Positions 1 to 6,813 of a stretch of 8,542 nt of DNA are shown piece after piece. Source of the DNA: Lachnospiraceae bacterium. GTDB lineage: Bacteria; Bacillota; Clostridia; Lachnospirales; Lachnospiraceae. The notes beneath the pieces are model-generated. The model made no database searches, was not told where the DNA came from, and saw only the letters and a list, made by a program, of their open reading frames with translations. The position numbers and the translations under genes are program-made. The first letter of the stretch is position 1, and each line of letters starts with the position of its first letter. Location: assembly GCA_900770785.1 (NCBI GenBank), contig CAAGLJ010000097.1, positions 1 through 8,542 on the forward strand, written 5' to 3'.

Positions 1-422
1 ACTATAAAAGAACCCATATTCGTAAGGGGCTGTCCGTAAATCTCCCTCCCTGTAATGGAACGACCTATAGAATCGCGGAGGACGAGGAAGGAAATCTTCA
101 GCTCAGTCCTCATCTGCGTGCTCTCGCAGATACCGACTTTGGTGAAGGCGATTTGATTACCAGTATCTGGGATTATTATGATGATTGCTATTGGAAGATA
201 GCAGAAAATGGAGTGGGCTATTATACCTTCCAGAATGTCATTGAAGGAGATCAATTGTTCAATGAGTGGCAGTATAATAATCAGAATAATCTCCACTGGT
301 CCAGCTATATAGATGGCATACTGAATGAATTGGGAGCGTCTTACTGCCATATCAGCATGGAGGTTGAGAGGCTTCAGGATAACCGTTATCTGATTACCCA
401 TACGGTATCAGTAGGGAAATGA
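1..422 (+). CDS. Unrecognised protein, C-terminal part only (5' end outside window)
   Basis: The frame that starts at base 3 is open from the window edge to the TGA at 420-422, giving about 139 residues, so this is the tail of a longer gene. A TTG at 153 could be taken as a start, but the frame reads through it without a stop and there is no ATG before 357, so I treat the gene as truncated by the window. The visible part is acidic and rich in Tyr, Trp and Asn (for example IWDYYDDCYW and QYNNQNNLHW) with no signal peptide, membrane segment or motif I can name. It ends 26 bases before an intrinsic terminator, which fits it being the last gene of its transcript. I do not recognise the family and propose no function. 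Confidence 0.6.
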   Translation, partial: YKRTHIRKGLSVNLPPCNGTTYRIAEDEEGNLQLSPHLRALADTDFGEGDLITSIWDYYDDCYWKIAENGVGYYTFQNVIEGDQLFNEWQYNNQNNLHWSSYIDGILNELGASYCHISMEVERLQDNRYLITHTVSVGK

Positions 423-448
423 TAAACAGAACAGGCTGAACAGTTTTA

Positions 449-487
449 AAGGAGTGTTGTGTGGCTGCAATGCTCCTTATTTATTTT
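449..487 (+). terminator. Intrinsic terminator after the partial gene
   Basis: An 11-bp stem pairs AAGGAGTGTTG (449-459) with CAATGCTCCTT (468-478), using two G-T wobbles, around an 8-base loop. It is followed by the T-rich tail ATTTATTTT (479-487). It lies 26 bases after the stop of the upstream gene and before the rluF promoter, so it separates the two transcription units. Confidence 0.8.
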
Positions 488-537
488 GGAATCGGATTGG
501 CTGTGATGAATTTACGATAAAGTAAACCATAGCAGTC

Positions 538-566
538 TTGTATTTTTTTCAAAAACCCGATACAAT
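538..566 (+). promoter_or_regulatory. Sigma-A-type promoter of rluF-ligA
   Basis: TTGTAT (538-543) and TACAAT (561-566) are separated by 17 bases, a good match to the -35 and -10 consensus. The -10 box ends 50 bases before the rluF start codon. It is the only convincing promoter between the upstream terminator and rluF. Confidence 0.65.
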
Positions 567-616
567 TTCTTCCAAAAGAATACAGGATTAAAGCAGTAAA
601 GAGGAAGGCAGGAGTG

Positions 617-1372
617 ATGGAAGGACAGACACGAATTAATAAATATCTTGCAGAGGCAGGAATCTGTTCCAGAAGAGAAGCAGATAAGCTGATTCAGGCA
701 GGTCTGGTAAAAATAAATGGCAAAAGGGCAGATGCCGGTGCCAGAGTCGGTGCAAAGGATCAGATTACCTTAAGGGAAAAGCCTGTAGCCATGCGGCAGG
801 AGGTTCATGTACTGGCTTATTATAAGCCAATAGGAGTGACCTGTACCAAAAAGGATGTACACGCAAAAAAAACGGTGACAGAGGAATTAAATTATCCCAT
901 AAGAGTTACCTATGCAGGCCGTCTGGACAGGGATTCGGAAGGCCTGCTTTTGATGACCAATGATGGAAATCTTATCGATGGTCTGATGCGGGCTTCTAAT
1001 TTTCATGAAAAAGAATATGTGGTTAAGGTGGATAAAGAGCTTACAGAGGATTTTTTGCGGAAAATGGCCACCGGGGTCTATTTAAAGGAGCTGGAGCAGA
1101 CTACAAGAGCCTGCCAGGTGGAGGCTATGGGAAAGTATACTTTTTCTATTATTTTAACGCAGGGATTGAACAGACAGATTCGGCGAATGTGTGAAACCCT
1201 TGGGTACACTGTCAAAGCTTTAAAAAGAGTTCGGATTGCCAATATTAAGCTGGAGGGGTTAAAGCCGGGGGAGTATCGCAGATTGAAGGATGGGGAACTG
1301 GAGAAACTGTATCATCAGGTGGAAGAAAAAGGGGAGAAAAAACACTATTCCCGTCTGGACTCAGGAGATTAA
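617..1372 (+). CDS. rluF: 23S rRNA pseudouridine synthase, RluF type
   Basis: The 251-residue product belongs to the RsuA/RluB/E/F family, which converts specific uridines of ribosomal RNA to pseudouridine. An S4 RNA-binding domain fills about residues 5-50 (INKYLAEAGICSRREADKL). The catalytic domain carries GRLDRDSEGL with the catalytic Asp at 104, and the family motif GLNRQIRRMCE at 183-193. By memory, segments such as HEKEYVVKVDK and QGLNRQIRRMCETLGY resemble E. coli RluF more than RluB or RluE, so U2604 of 23S rRNA is the likely target, but E. coli RluF has a longer basic tail. I chose ATG 617 because GAGGAAGG (601-608) sits 8 bases upstream; GTG 614, one codon earlier in frame, is the alternative. 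ligA follows after 74 bases without a terminator, so they are probably cotranscribed. Confidence 0.88.
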   Translation: MEGQTRINKYLAEAGICSRREADKLIQAGLVKINGKRADAGARVGAKDQITLREKPVAMRQEVHVLAYYKPIGVTCTKKDVHAKKTVTEELNYPIRVTYAGRLDRDSEGLLLMTNDGNLIDGLMRASNFHEKEYVVKVDKELTEDFLRKMATGVYLKELEQTTRACQVEAMGKYTFSIILTQGLNRQIRRMCETLGYTVKALKRVRIANIKLEGLKPGEYRRLKDGELEKLYHQVEEKGEKKHYSRLDSGD

Positions 1373-1446
1373 GGCTGGCAGAGGCCGGATACAGGAATGG
1401 AATCAGGGATAATGTATAGACTAAAAGGGATAGAGGGAGACAGAAT

Positions 1447-3411
1447 ATGGATTCATTAACCAGAATGAAGGAACTGATAACGGTTTTAAACAGGGCGGCT
1501 GAGGCATATTATGCCCAGGACAGAGAAATCATGAGTAATTTTGAGTACGATAAGCTTTATGATGAACTGGTAGAGCTGGAGACGAAAACGGGGACTACTT
1601 TAGCTGGAAGCCCAACGGTAAGAGTAGGCTATGAAGCGGTAGATGAGTTGCCAAAGGAAACCCACGAAAGTCCCATGCTTTCTTTGGATAAAACCAAGGA
1701 CAGAGAGGAGCTGGCAGAGTGGCTGAAGGGAAAGGAAGGTCTGCTCTCCTGGAAGCTGGACGGGCTTACCATTGTGCTGACCTATGATGGGGGACAGCTG
1801 CAAAAAGCGGTTACCAGAGGTAATGGCGAGGTAGGTGAGGTAATCACCAATAATGCCCGGGTATTTACCAACCTGCCTTTGACCATTCCTTTCCAGGGAA
1901 AGCTGGTGCTTCGGGGAGAGGCAGTAATCACTTATGAGGACTTTCAGAAAATCAATGCCACTATTGAGGACGCAGAGGCCAAATATAAAAATCCCCGAAA
2001 TCTCTGCTCCGGTTCAGTACGCCAGCTGAATAATGAGATTACGGCAGCCAGAAAGGTTCGTTTTTATGCCTTTGCGTTAGTAAAAGCAGAAGAGGATGGG
2101 CAGGAAAAAGACTTTGAAAACTCTCGTGAGGCAGAAATGATTTTTTTGGCAAAACAGGGCTTTGAGGTAGTGGAGTATCGCAGGGTAAATCCAGATAATA
2201 TTGTGGAAACAGTGGGATATTTTGAAGAAAAGACAGCAGGCTTTGATGTACCTTCCGATGGACTTGTGCTGACCTTTGAGGACATTGCTTACGGAAAATC
2301 TCTGGGAAGAACCTCTAAATTCCCCAGGGATTCTATTGCCTTTAAATGGGCAGATGAGTTAAAGGAAACCAGTTTACTGGAGATAGAATGGAGTCCCAGC
2401 CGGACAGGTCTGATTAATCCGGTAGCCATTTTTGAGCCGGTGGAGCTGGAAGGAACTACCGTCAGTCGTGCTTCCGTACACAATATCAGTATTCTTAAAA
2501 ATCTGAAGCTGGGGATCGGGGATACTATTACGGTATATAAGGCCAATATGATTATTCCTCAGATTGCAGAAAATCTGACTCGTTCGGGAAATGTGGAGAT
2601 TCCCTCCTGCTGCCCTGCCTGTGGGGGAAGTACGCAGATTCGTGAGACTAACGAGGTGCAGTCTCTGTATTGTACAAACCCGGAATGCAGTGCAAAAAAG
2701 ATTAAAGCCTTTACCCTTTTTGTGAGTCGGGATGCCTTGAATATTGATGGGCTTTCTGAGGCTACTTTGGAAAAATTTATCGGAAAAGGATTTTTACATG
2801 ATTTTACGGATATTTTTCACTTGGAAAAATATCGTGAGGAAATAGAAGAAATGGAAGGCTTTGGGAAAAAATCCTGTTCTAATCTGCTGCAAAGCATCGA
2901 GAAGGCAAGAAAGACTACCCTGCCTAAAGTTATCTATGCCTTGGGCATTGCCAATATCGGACTTGCCAATGCCCGGATGATTTGCAGGGAATACAGGTAT
3001 GATTTGGATGCCATGATGGAGGCAGATGTGGAAGGCTTGAGCCGGATTGATGGAGTGGGAGAGGTGATTGCAGGTACCTTCTGTGATTACTTTGCCGATC
3101 AAAAGCACAGGCAGCTGGTCAAGGCGTTGCTGGAAGAGCTGGATATTGAGATAGAAGCAGTGGACGAAAGTACCCAGACCCTGGCGGGAAAAACCTTTGC
3201 CATTACGGGGAGTCTGAACCATTTTGAAAACCGGAATGAGCTGAAGGAACGTATTGAAGCTCTGGGTGGAAAGGTGGCCGGAAGTGTGTCGGCTAAAACT
3301 ACAGCACTTATTAATAATGATGCGGCCTCCAATTCTTCCAAAAATAAAAAAGCCAGGGAGGTTGGAGTTGCCATTCTCACAGAAGAGGAATTTATGCAGA
3401 AGTACCTGTAA
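1447..3411 (+). CDS. ligA: NAD-dependent DNA ligase LigA (divergent subgroup)
   Basis: This 654-residue protein has the complete LigA layout and seals nicks in DNA using NAD+. Domain Ia occupies about residues 1-65. The adenylation domain has the nucleotide-accepting Lys103 in SWKLDG, RGEAV with Glu158, and AFKWA with Lys300. An OB fold follows (SPSRTGLINPVA, 316-327), then a four-Cys zinc finger (Cys389, 392, 409, 414), helix-hairpin-helix repeats (about 430-560) and a C-terminal BRCT domain (about 578-654). Length is normal for the family. Compared with E. coli LigA from memory, three positions stand out: Tyr22 for His23, Asn31 for Asp32 in domain Ia, and Thr276 for Lys290 in motif IV. This suggests a distinct subgroup; whether it is the cell's main ligase cannot be seen here. 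AGGGAG (1434-1439) lies 7 bases before ATG 1447. It is probably cotranscribed with rluF. Confidence 0.93.
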   Translation: MDSLTRMKELITVLNRAAEAYYAQDREIMSNFEYDKLYDELVELETKTGTTLAGSPTVRVGYEAVDELPKETHESPMLSLDKTKDREELAEWLKGKEGLLSWKLDGLTIVLTYDGGQLQKAVTRGNGEVGEVITNNARVFTNLPLTIPFQGKLVLRGEAVITYEDFQKINATIEDAEAKYKNPRNLCSGSVRQLNNEITAARKVRFYAFALVKAEEDGQEKDFENSREAEMIFLAKQGFEVVEYRRVNPDNIVETVGYFEEKTAGFDVPSDGLVLTFEDIAYGKSLGRTSKFPRDSIAFKWADELKETSLLEIEWSPSRTGLINPVAIFEPVELEGTTVSRASVHNISILKNLKLGIGDTITVYKANMIIPQIAENLTRSGNVEIPSCCPACGGSTQIRETNEVQSLYCTNPECSAKKIKAFTLFVSRDALNIDGLSEATLEKFIGKGFLHDFTDIFHLEKYREEIEEMEGFGKKSCSNLLQSIEKARKTTLPKVIYALGIANIGLANARMICREYRYDLDAMMEADVEGLSRIDGVGEVIAGTFCDYFADQKHRQLVKALLEELDIEIEAVDESTQTLAGKTFAITGSLNHFENRNELKERIEALGGKVAGSVSAKTTALINNDAASNSSKNKKAREVGVAILTEEEFMQKYL

Positions 3412-3440
3412 AAAGGCAGCACCCAAGAGGCTGTAGACGG

Positions 3441-3469
3441 TTGCCCCAAGTGGACAGATATGGTACAAT
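3441..3469 (+). promoter_or_regulatory. Sigma-A-type promoter of metA
   Basis: TTGCCC (3441-3446) and TACAAT (3464-3469) are spaced by 17 bases in the short gap between ligA and metA. The -10 box ends 38 bases before the metA start, leaving a leader of about 30 bases. That is too short for a SAM-sensing riboswitch or T-box, so no RNA-level methionine control is visible. Confidence 0.6.
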
Positions 3470-3507
3470 TAACGATAAATGTAAGGAAAGAGACAGGATG
3501 AAGAGCT

Positions 3508-4413
3508 ATGCCGATTAAGATACAAAGTGATTTACCCGCAAAGCCTATATTGGAGAATGAGAATATTTTCGTCATGGATGAATATCGTGCCATCCATCAG
3601 GATGTCCGTTCATTACAGATTATTATTCTCAATCTGATGCCGGTAAAAGAGGAAACAGAGCTGCAGCTGTTAAGGGCCTTGTCCAACACTCCATTACAGG
3701 TGGATGTGACCTTTATGAAGATGAACAGCCATGTTTCCCTGAATACTTCCAGTACCCATTTGAATAAGTTCTATAATACCTTTAGTGACCTCAAGATGCA
3801 TAAATGGGATGGAATGATTATTACCGGTGCTCCTGTGGAACAGCTTCCCTTTGAAGAGGTGGACTATTGGGAGGAGCTTTGTACTATTATGGACTGGAGC
3901 AAAACTCACGTAACCAGTACTCTGCATATTTGCTGGGGAGCCCAGGCCGGCTTATACCATCACTTTGGACTGGATAAGGTATTGCTTCCGGAAAAAATGT
4001 TTGGGGTTTTTGAGCATAAGGTTTTAAATCGGAAGGTACCACTGGTGAGAGGTTTTGATGATTATTTTATGATTCCTCACAGTCGGCATACCACTACACC
4101 TGTTGAAGCGATTCATAATTGTCCTGAGCTTACTGTTCTGGCAGAATCTTCGGAGGCAGGAGTATTACTGGCAATGGCAGAAGAGGGAAAACAGATTTTT
4201 GTCATGGGGCATCCGGAATATGACCGATTAACTCTGCAAAATGAGTATTTCAGGGATAAAAATAAGGGACTTTCCATAAAGCCTCCCAAGAATTATTTTC
4301 CACAGGATGATGATACCCAAAAGCCGAAATTGCAATGGCGTTCTCATGGGAATAATCTGTATTGTAACTGGCTGAATTATTATGTTTATCAGATTACGCC
4401 ATATGAGTTATAA
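3508..4413 (+). CDS. metA: Homoserine O-acetyltransferase (MetA/MetAS family)
   Basis: The 301-residue product is a full-length member of the MetA family, which acylates the hydroxyl of L-homoserine as the first committed step of methionine synthesis. The catalytic residues fall at family numbering: Cys142 (HICWGAQ) and His235 with Glu237 (GHPEYD). RGFDDYF (181-187) and the C-terminal NWLNYYVYQITPY are strongly conserved in the family. Residue 111 is Glu (TGAPVEQL); from work on the Bacillus cereus enzyme, Glu at this position goes with acetyl-CoA use, whereas Gly goes with succinyl-CoA, so acetylation is inferred here. ATG 3508 is preceded by AGGA (3495-3498) at 9 bases, and MPIKIQSDLP matches the usual family N-terminus. 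A six-codon reading frame (3498-3518) overlaps the start. metA has its own promoter and converges on the - strand cassette with 49 bases between and no visible terminator. Confidence 0.93.
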   Translation: MPIKIQSDLPAKPILENENIFVMDEYRAIHQDVRSLQIIILNLMPVKEETELQLLRALSNTPLQVDVTFMKMNSHVSLNTSSTHLNKFYNTFSDLKMHKWDGMIITGAPVEQLPFEEVDYWEELCTIMDWSKTHVTSTLHICWGAQAGLYHHFGLDKVLLPEKMFGVFEHKVLNRKVPLVRGFDDYFMIPHSRHTTTPVEAIHNCPELTVLAESSEAGVLLAMAEEGKQIFVMGHPEYDRLTLQNEYFRDKNKGLSIKPPKNYFPQDDDTQKPKLQWRSHGNNLYCNWLNYYVYQITPYEL

Positions 4414-4462
4414 AAACATAGTAAATGTAAGCGGTCTATCCCTTTGTACCCTCTAATATTGC

Positions 4463-5206
4463 CTATTCCCATTTGAAGAATTTAACTGCAATCCCAGTAC
4501 AAATAACTGTAACGGCTACCATAACCACGACAGGTAACCATACATTTTCAATCAGCAAGCCAAGAAAAGTTGACTTCATCAGTTGGATACCTTGTGTCAA
4601 TGGAAAAATGCTTACGATTTTTTGCATGGCTGTGGGCATTATCTCAAAAGGAAGTGTTGCACCCGAAAAAATCAACATAGGGAAATATAAGATACAGGCG
4701 ATAACGCTTGCACTTTTTGAATTTGCTGCAACACCGCCAACCATCATTCCGATACTCAGAGTAGATACCATTGTTAGCAACCAACTTCCTATAAACGCGA
4801 ACCAGGAACCGTTGATTCTCACATTCCATATCAGCATTGCCACAGGAATAAGTGTAAGCATAGATATAAGACAGTACACAACATAAATAGCAAATTCAAC
4901 AGCAAGTAATTTTATCGGGCTAACGGGTGTGACTTGAAAACGCTTTAGGATTTTTCGCTCTCTGTATTCCGATACGATGAGAGGAAGCCCCATTAAACCA
5001 CCTGCACATATGCTGATTGTACAAAGTGCGCCCAATGACTGTTCCATGAATGTGTAAGTCGCACCGTCAGTAGCAGGTTTCGTCCCATAAATGAATCCAA
5101 GAATAACCAAAACGACTAACGGTATAATGACCGCAAAAATAACCATATTCATATTTCGGATATTGAGCTTTAACTCATTTTTGAATAGTGTTCCAAACGA
5201 TTTCAT
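4463..5206 (-). CDS. ABC-2 type exporter, membrane permease
   Basis: The 247-residue protein is the membrane half of a two-gene ABC-2 exporter. Six hydrophobic segments are visible at about residues 21-40, 57-78, 102-127, 138-160, 164-184 and 222-243. A cytoplasmic stretch YRERKILKRFQVTPVSP (81-97) lies between the second and third; such an E-R-x-x-x-L-K-R-x-x-x-T-P pattern is typical of ABC-2 permeases. The start ATG overlaps the stop of the ATPase gene in an ATGA (5203-5206), and AGGAGG lies 9 bases upstream inside the ATPase gene, so the two are translationally coupled and surely form one transporter. The substrate is not evident; related small ABC-2 pairs export drugs, peptides or Na+, but nothing here picks one. 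It is the last gene of the merR-ABC cassette. Confidence 0.88.
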   Translation of the reverse strand: MKSFGTLFKNELKLNIRNMNMVIFAVIIPLVVLVILGFIYGTKPATDGATYTFMEQSLGALCTISICAGGLMGLPLIVSEYRERKILKRFQVTPVSPIKLLAVEFAIYVVYCLISMLTLIPVAMLIWNVRINGSWFAFIGSWLLTMVSTLSIGMMVGGVAANSKSASVIACILYFPMLIFSGATLPFEIMPTAMQKIVSIFPLTQGIQLMKSTFLGLLIENVWLPVVVMVAVTVICTGIAVKFFKWE

Positions 5207-5928
5207 TCTTCTTCAACCTCCTCCCCGGAAAGAACAAGGTAAGCGTCCTCAAATTTGACACACCCGCTTGCTTGTTTTGCCTGTTCAACCGTTCCATAAA
5301 ATACAGCTTTTCCCTGTCTTAGAATACATATCTCATCGCAAAGGGCTTCTACCTCGTCCATAAAATGAGAAGTCAGAAAAATAGTTAAGCCCTTGACTTT
5401 CAAATCAGATAAGATTTTCCATACTTTACGGCGGGCTTTTGCGTCAAGTCCTGTTGTGAGTTCATCAAGGAAGACAAGCTGCGGATTCGGAATAAGCGCA
5501 AGAACGATAAAAAGCTGTTGCCTTTCACCGCCGGAAAGACTTTTTGCTGTGCTGCTAATCTTATCGCCTATTCCAAATTGGATACAAAGTTCTTTCCAGT
5601 CTGCCGGATTTTTGTAAAGGCAAGCCGTTTCCTCGCATAGTTCGGATACTTTGATTTCCGGCTGATAATCGCACTCTTGAAATTGTACACCTACATTTTG
5701 AAAAAGGCGGCGTCTGTCTTTTTGGGGATTGTAGCCCAAGACGGTCACTGTACCGCTGTCCGCGGTTTTTGTTCCTAAAATACATTCAATCGTAGTGCTT
5801 TTCCCTGCTCCGTTCGCGCCAAGCAGCCCATAAACAGTACCGCGCTCCACGGATAGACTGATATTATTTACTGCAAGCAGCTTGCCGTAGGATTTTGATA
5901 ACTGCTCAACTTTAATTGCAGTTTGCAT
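5203..5928 (-). CDS. ABC-2 type exporter, ATP-binding subunit
   Basis: The 241-residue cytoplasmic ATPase has all the motifs of an active ABC protein: Walker A GANGAGKST (37-45), Q-loop Gln84, signature LSGGE (131-135), Walker B LVFLDE (151-156), D-loop TGLD (159-162) and the switch His188 (TSH). The usual DEPTTGLD reads DELTTGLD, a Pro-to-Leu change that leaves the catalytic Glu156 in place. It powers the permease encoded immediately downstream with a 4-base overlap. AAAGGAGG lies 7 bases before the ATG. The gene begins 73 bases after merR, and its own promoter with a 19-bp spacer and perfect inverted repeat lies between, so the transporter is very probably switched on by the neighbouring MerR protein. 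Drug or peptide export is a reasonable guess only. Confidence 0.9.
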   Translation of the reverse strand: MQTAIKVEQLSKSYGKLLAVNNISLSVERGTVYGLLGANGAGKSTTIECILGTKTADSGTVTVLGYNPQKDRRRLFQNVGVQFQECDYQPEIKVSELCEETACLYKNPADWKELCIQFGIGDKISSTAKSLSGGERQQLFIVLALIPNPQLVFLDELTTGLDAKARRKVWKILSDLKVKGLTIFLTSHFMDEVEALCDEICILRQGKAVFYGTVEQAKQASGCVKFEDAYLVLSGEEVEEE

Positions 5929-5957
5929 GGTAATACCTCCTTTGTTTTGTTTGCGTA

Positions 5958-6003
5958 CATAAGAATACCACCAATGAAAACATTGGTGGCAAAATGTAGG
6001 GTT
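5958..6003 (-). promoter_or_regulatory. MerR-type promoter and operator of the ABC transporter (copy 2 of a 46-bp repeat)
   Basis: Read on the - strand, -35 TTGCCA (5992-5987) and -10 TATTCT (5967-5962) are separated by 19 bp instead of 17. The spacer is filled by a perfect inverted repeat: arms CCACCAATG and CATTGGTGG (5968-5976 and 5981-5989) around 4 bases. A long spacer with a dyad inside is the hallmark of promoters that MerR-family proteins activate by twisting the DNA. The same 46 bp recur before merR at 6765-6810. The repeat could also fold in RNA, but no T-run follows it on either strand, so I do not read it as a terminator. Confidence 0.75.
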
Positions 6004-6745
6004 ATAAAAATCTGATTTTCATATCTTGCAGCATATCTAATATTTTGTAAGCGTTTTTTTCCGCCGCAGATAAGGAAATAATAAGCCTGTCACAGACAGA
6101 AATAATATCATCAGATTGCTTTGGTGTATTCAAAGTAGTACGAATATCTGTATCGGGATTTTTGGATAATTGCTGCAAGAGCCGTAAAATGGCTTCCAGT
6201 GAATAATTGGCACACCTCAAAGAACGAATGATTTTCAGCCGCTGTATATCATCGTCTGTATATATGCGATAACCGTTATCTTTTCTTTTAACGGTAAGTA
6301 ATCCATTCATTTCCCAATTTCGGAGTGCGTCCATAGAAATGGCAAGCGCCTTTGATACTTCTTTCCGCTTTAGATATTTCGTGTATGGATGTGAGCCGCC
6401 GGATAAAAGTTGCTTGACAACCTCAATAGCTTCTTCTGCATTATCTTGCTCCTGCTTAATCTGCTTTAGATACTCATGGATAAGCATAATCGCAGTATCA
6501 AAATTACCTGTTGCAGATTCTTTAATTACTTGAACAATTTTCTTACGCAGACCATTCTGCAATACTTCCACTTGAAAGGCAATTCGTATCAATCGACACT
6601 GTTCTATATGAAAGTCTGTAAATACCCGATAACCGTTTATTAATCGTTCCGGTTTCGGAATTAAATTTAATTTTTCGTATAGCCGTACTGTGTTGGGGTG
6701 TATTCCCATAAGTTTGGCAACTTCGGCAGTTTTATATGTTGTCAT
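6002..6745 (-). CDS. MerR-family regulator with two DNA-binding domains
   Basis: The 247-residue protein contains two MerR-type winged helix-turn-helix domains. The first spans about residues 4-55 (TAEVAKLMGIHPNTVRLYE, then NGYRVFTDFHI) and the second about 124-178 (RKEVSKALAISMDALRNWE, then NGYRIYTDDDI). Each shows the MerR pattern of helix-turn-helix followed by a wing ending in NGYR-[VI]-[FY]-T-D. A charged, probably helical linker (about 82-115) joins them, and the last 60 residues are too short for a known ligand-binding domain. Ordinary MerR proteins have one such domain and dimerise. GAGGTGAT (6758-6751) sits 5 bases before the ATG. The gene lies directly upstream of the ABC pair, and both have the same 46-bp operator-like element, so it probably activates the exporter and controls itself. 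The inducer is unknown. Its stop codon overlaps the end of the downstream operator copy. Confidence 0.88.
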   Translation of the reverse strand: MTTYKTAEVAKLMGIHPNTVRLYEKLNLIPKPERLINGYRVFTDFHIEQCRLIRIAFQVEVLQNGLRKKIVQVIKESATGNFDTAIMLIHEYLKQIKQEQDNAEEAIEVVKQLLSGGSHPYTKYLKRKEVSKALAISMDALRNWEMNGLLTVKRKDNGYRIYTDDDIQRLKIIRSLRCANYSLEAILRLLQQLSKNPDTDIRTTLNTPKQSDDIISVCDRLIISLSAAEKNAYKILDMLQDMKIRFL

Positions 6746-6764
6746 AGATTATCACCTCGCTTAT

Positions 6765-6810
6765 CCAAAGAATAACACAAATTAAAAGTCTGGTGCTATA
6801 ATGTAGGGTT
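6765..6810 (-). promoter_or_regulatory. Operator-like element before merR (copy 1 of the 46-bp repeat)
   Basis: This stretch aligns without gaps to 5958-6003 at 35 of 46 positions. Shared blocks are AACCCTACATT at one end, CACCA, TTTT, GTG and TATTCTT. Position for position it keeps the -10 TATTCT, but the -35 equivalent is ATAGCA and the inverted repeat is decayed (CACCAGAC and AATTTGTG), so as a promoter it should be weaker than the transporter copy. It begins just downstream of a conventional -10 box (6819-6814), where a bound regulator would block transcription of merR. Confidence 0.65.
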
Positions 6811-6813
6811 TAT

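Noticed and set aside
153..422. A complete small gene starting at TTG 153
   Set aside because: The same frame is open all the way to the left edge, so the TTG is more likely an internal Leu codon of a gene cut by the window.
3417..3445. Terminator after ligA (GGCAGC pairing with GGTTGCC)
   Set aside because: The stem is short with a large loop and no T-run follows. Part of it overlaps the metA -35 box.
2794..3468. Long - strand frame of 224 codons opposite the end of ligA, and a 164-codon one at 3099-3593
   Set aside because: Both lie antisense to a convincing LigA with zinc finger, HhH and BRCT domains. They have no family features or suitable ribosome binding site.
3412..3507. SAM riboswitch or T-box before metA
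   Set aside because: The gap is 96 bases and the probable promoter leaves a leader of only about 30, too short for either element.
4473..4886. A 137-codon + strand frame within the ABC permease region
   Set aside because: It is the mirror of the hydrophobic codons of the permease. The - strand product has six membrane segments and coupling to the ATPase.
5968..5989. Intrinsic terminator or attenuator between merR and the ATPase gene
   Set aside because: The stem is perfect but no T-run follows on either strand. It fits exactly in the 19-bp spacer of a promoter, so a DNA operator is the better reading.
5993..6810. AACCCTACATT copies (5993-6003 and 6800-6810) as attachment sites or transposon ends flanking merR
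   Set aside because: The similarity extends for 46 bp on one side only and follows promoter architecture, so a duplicated operator explains it better.
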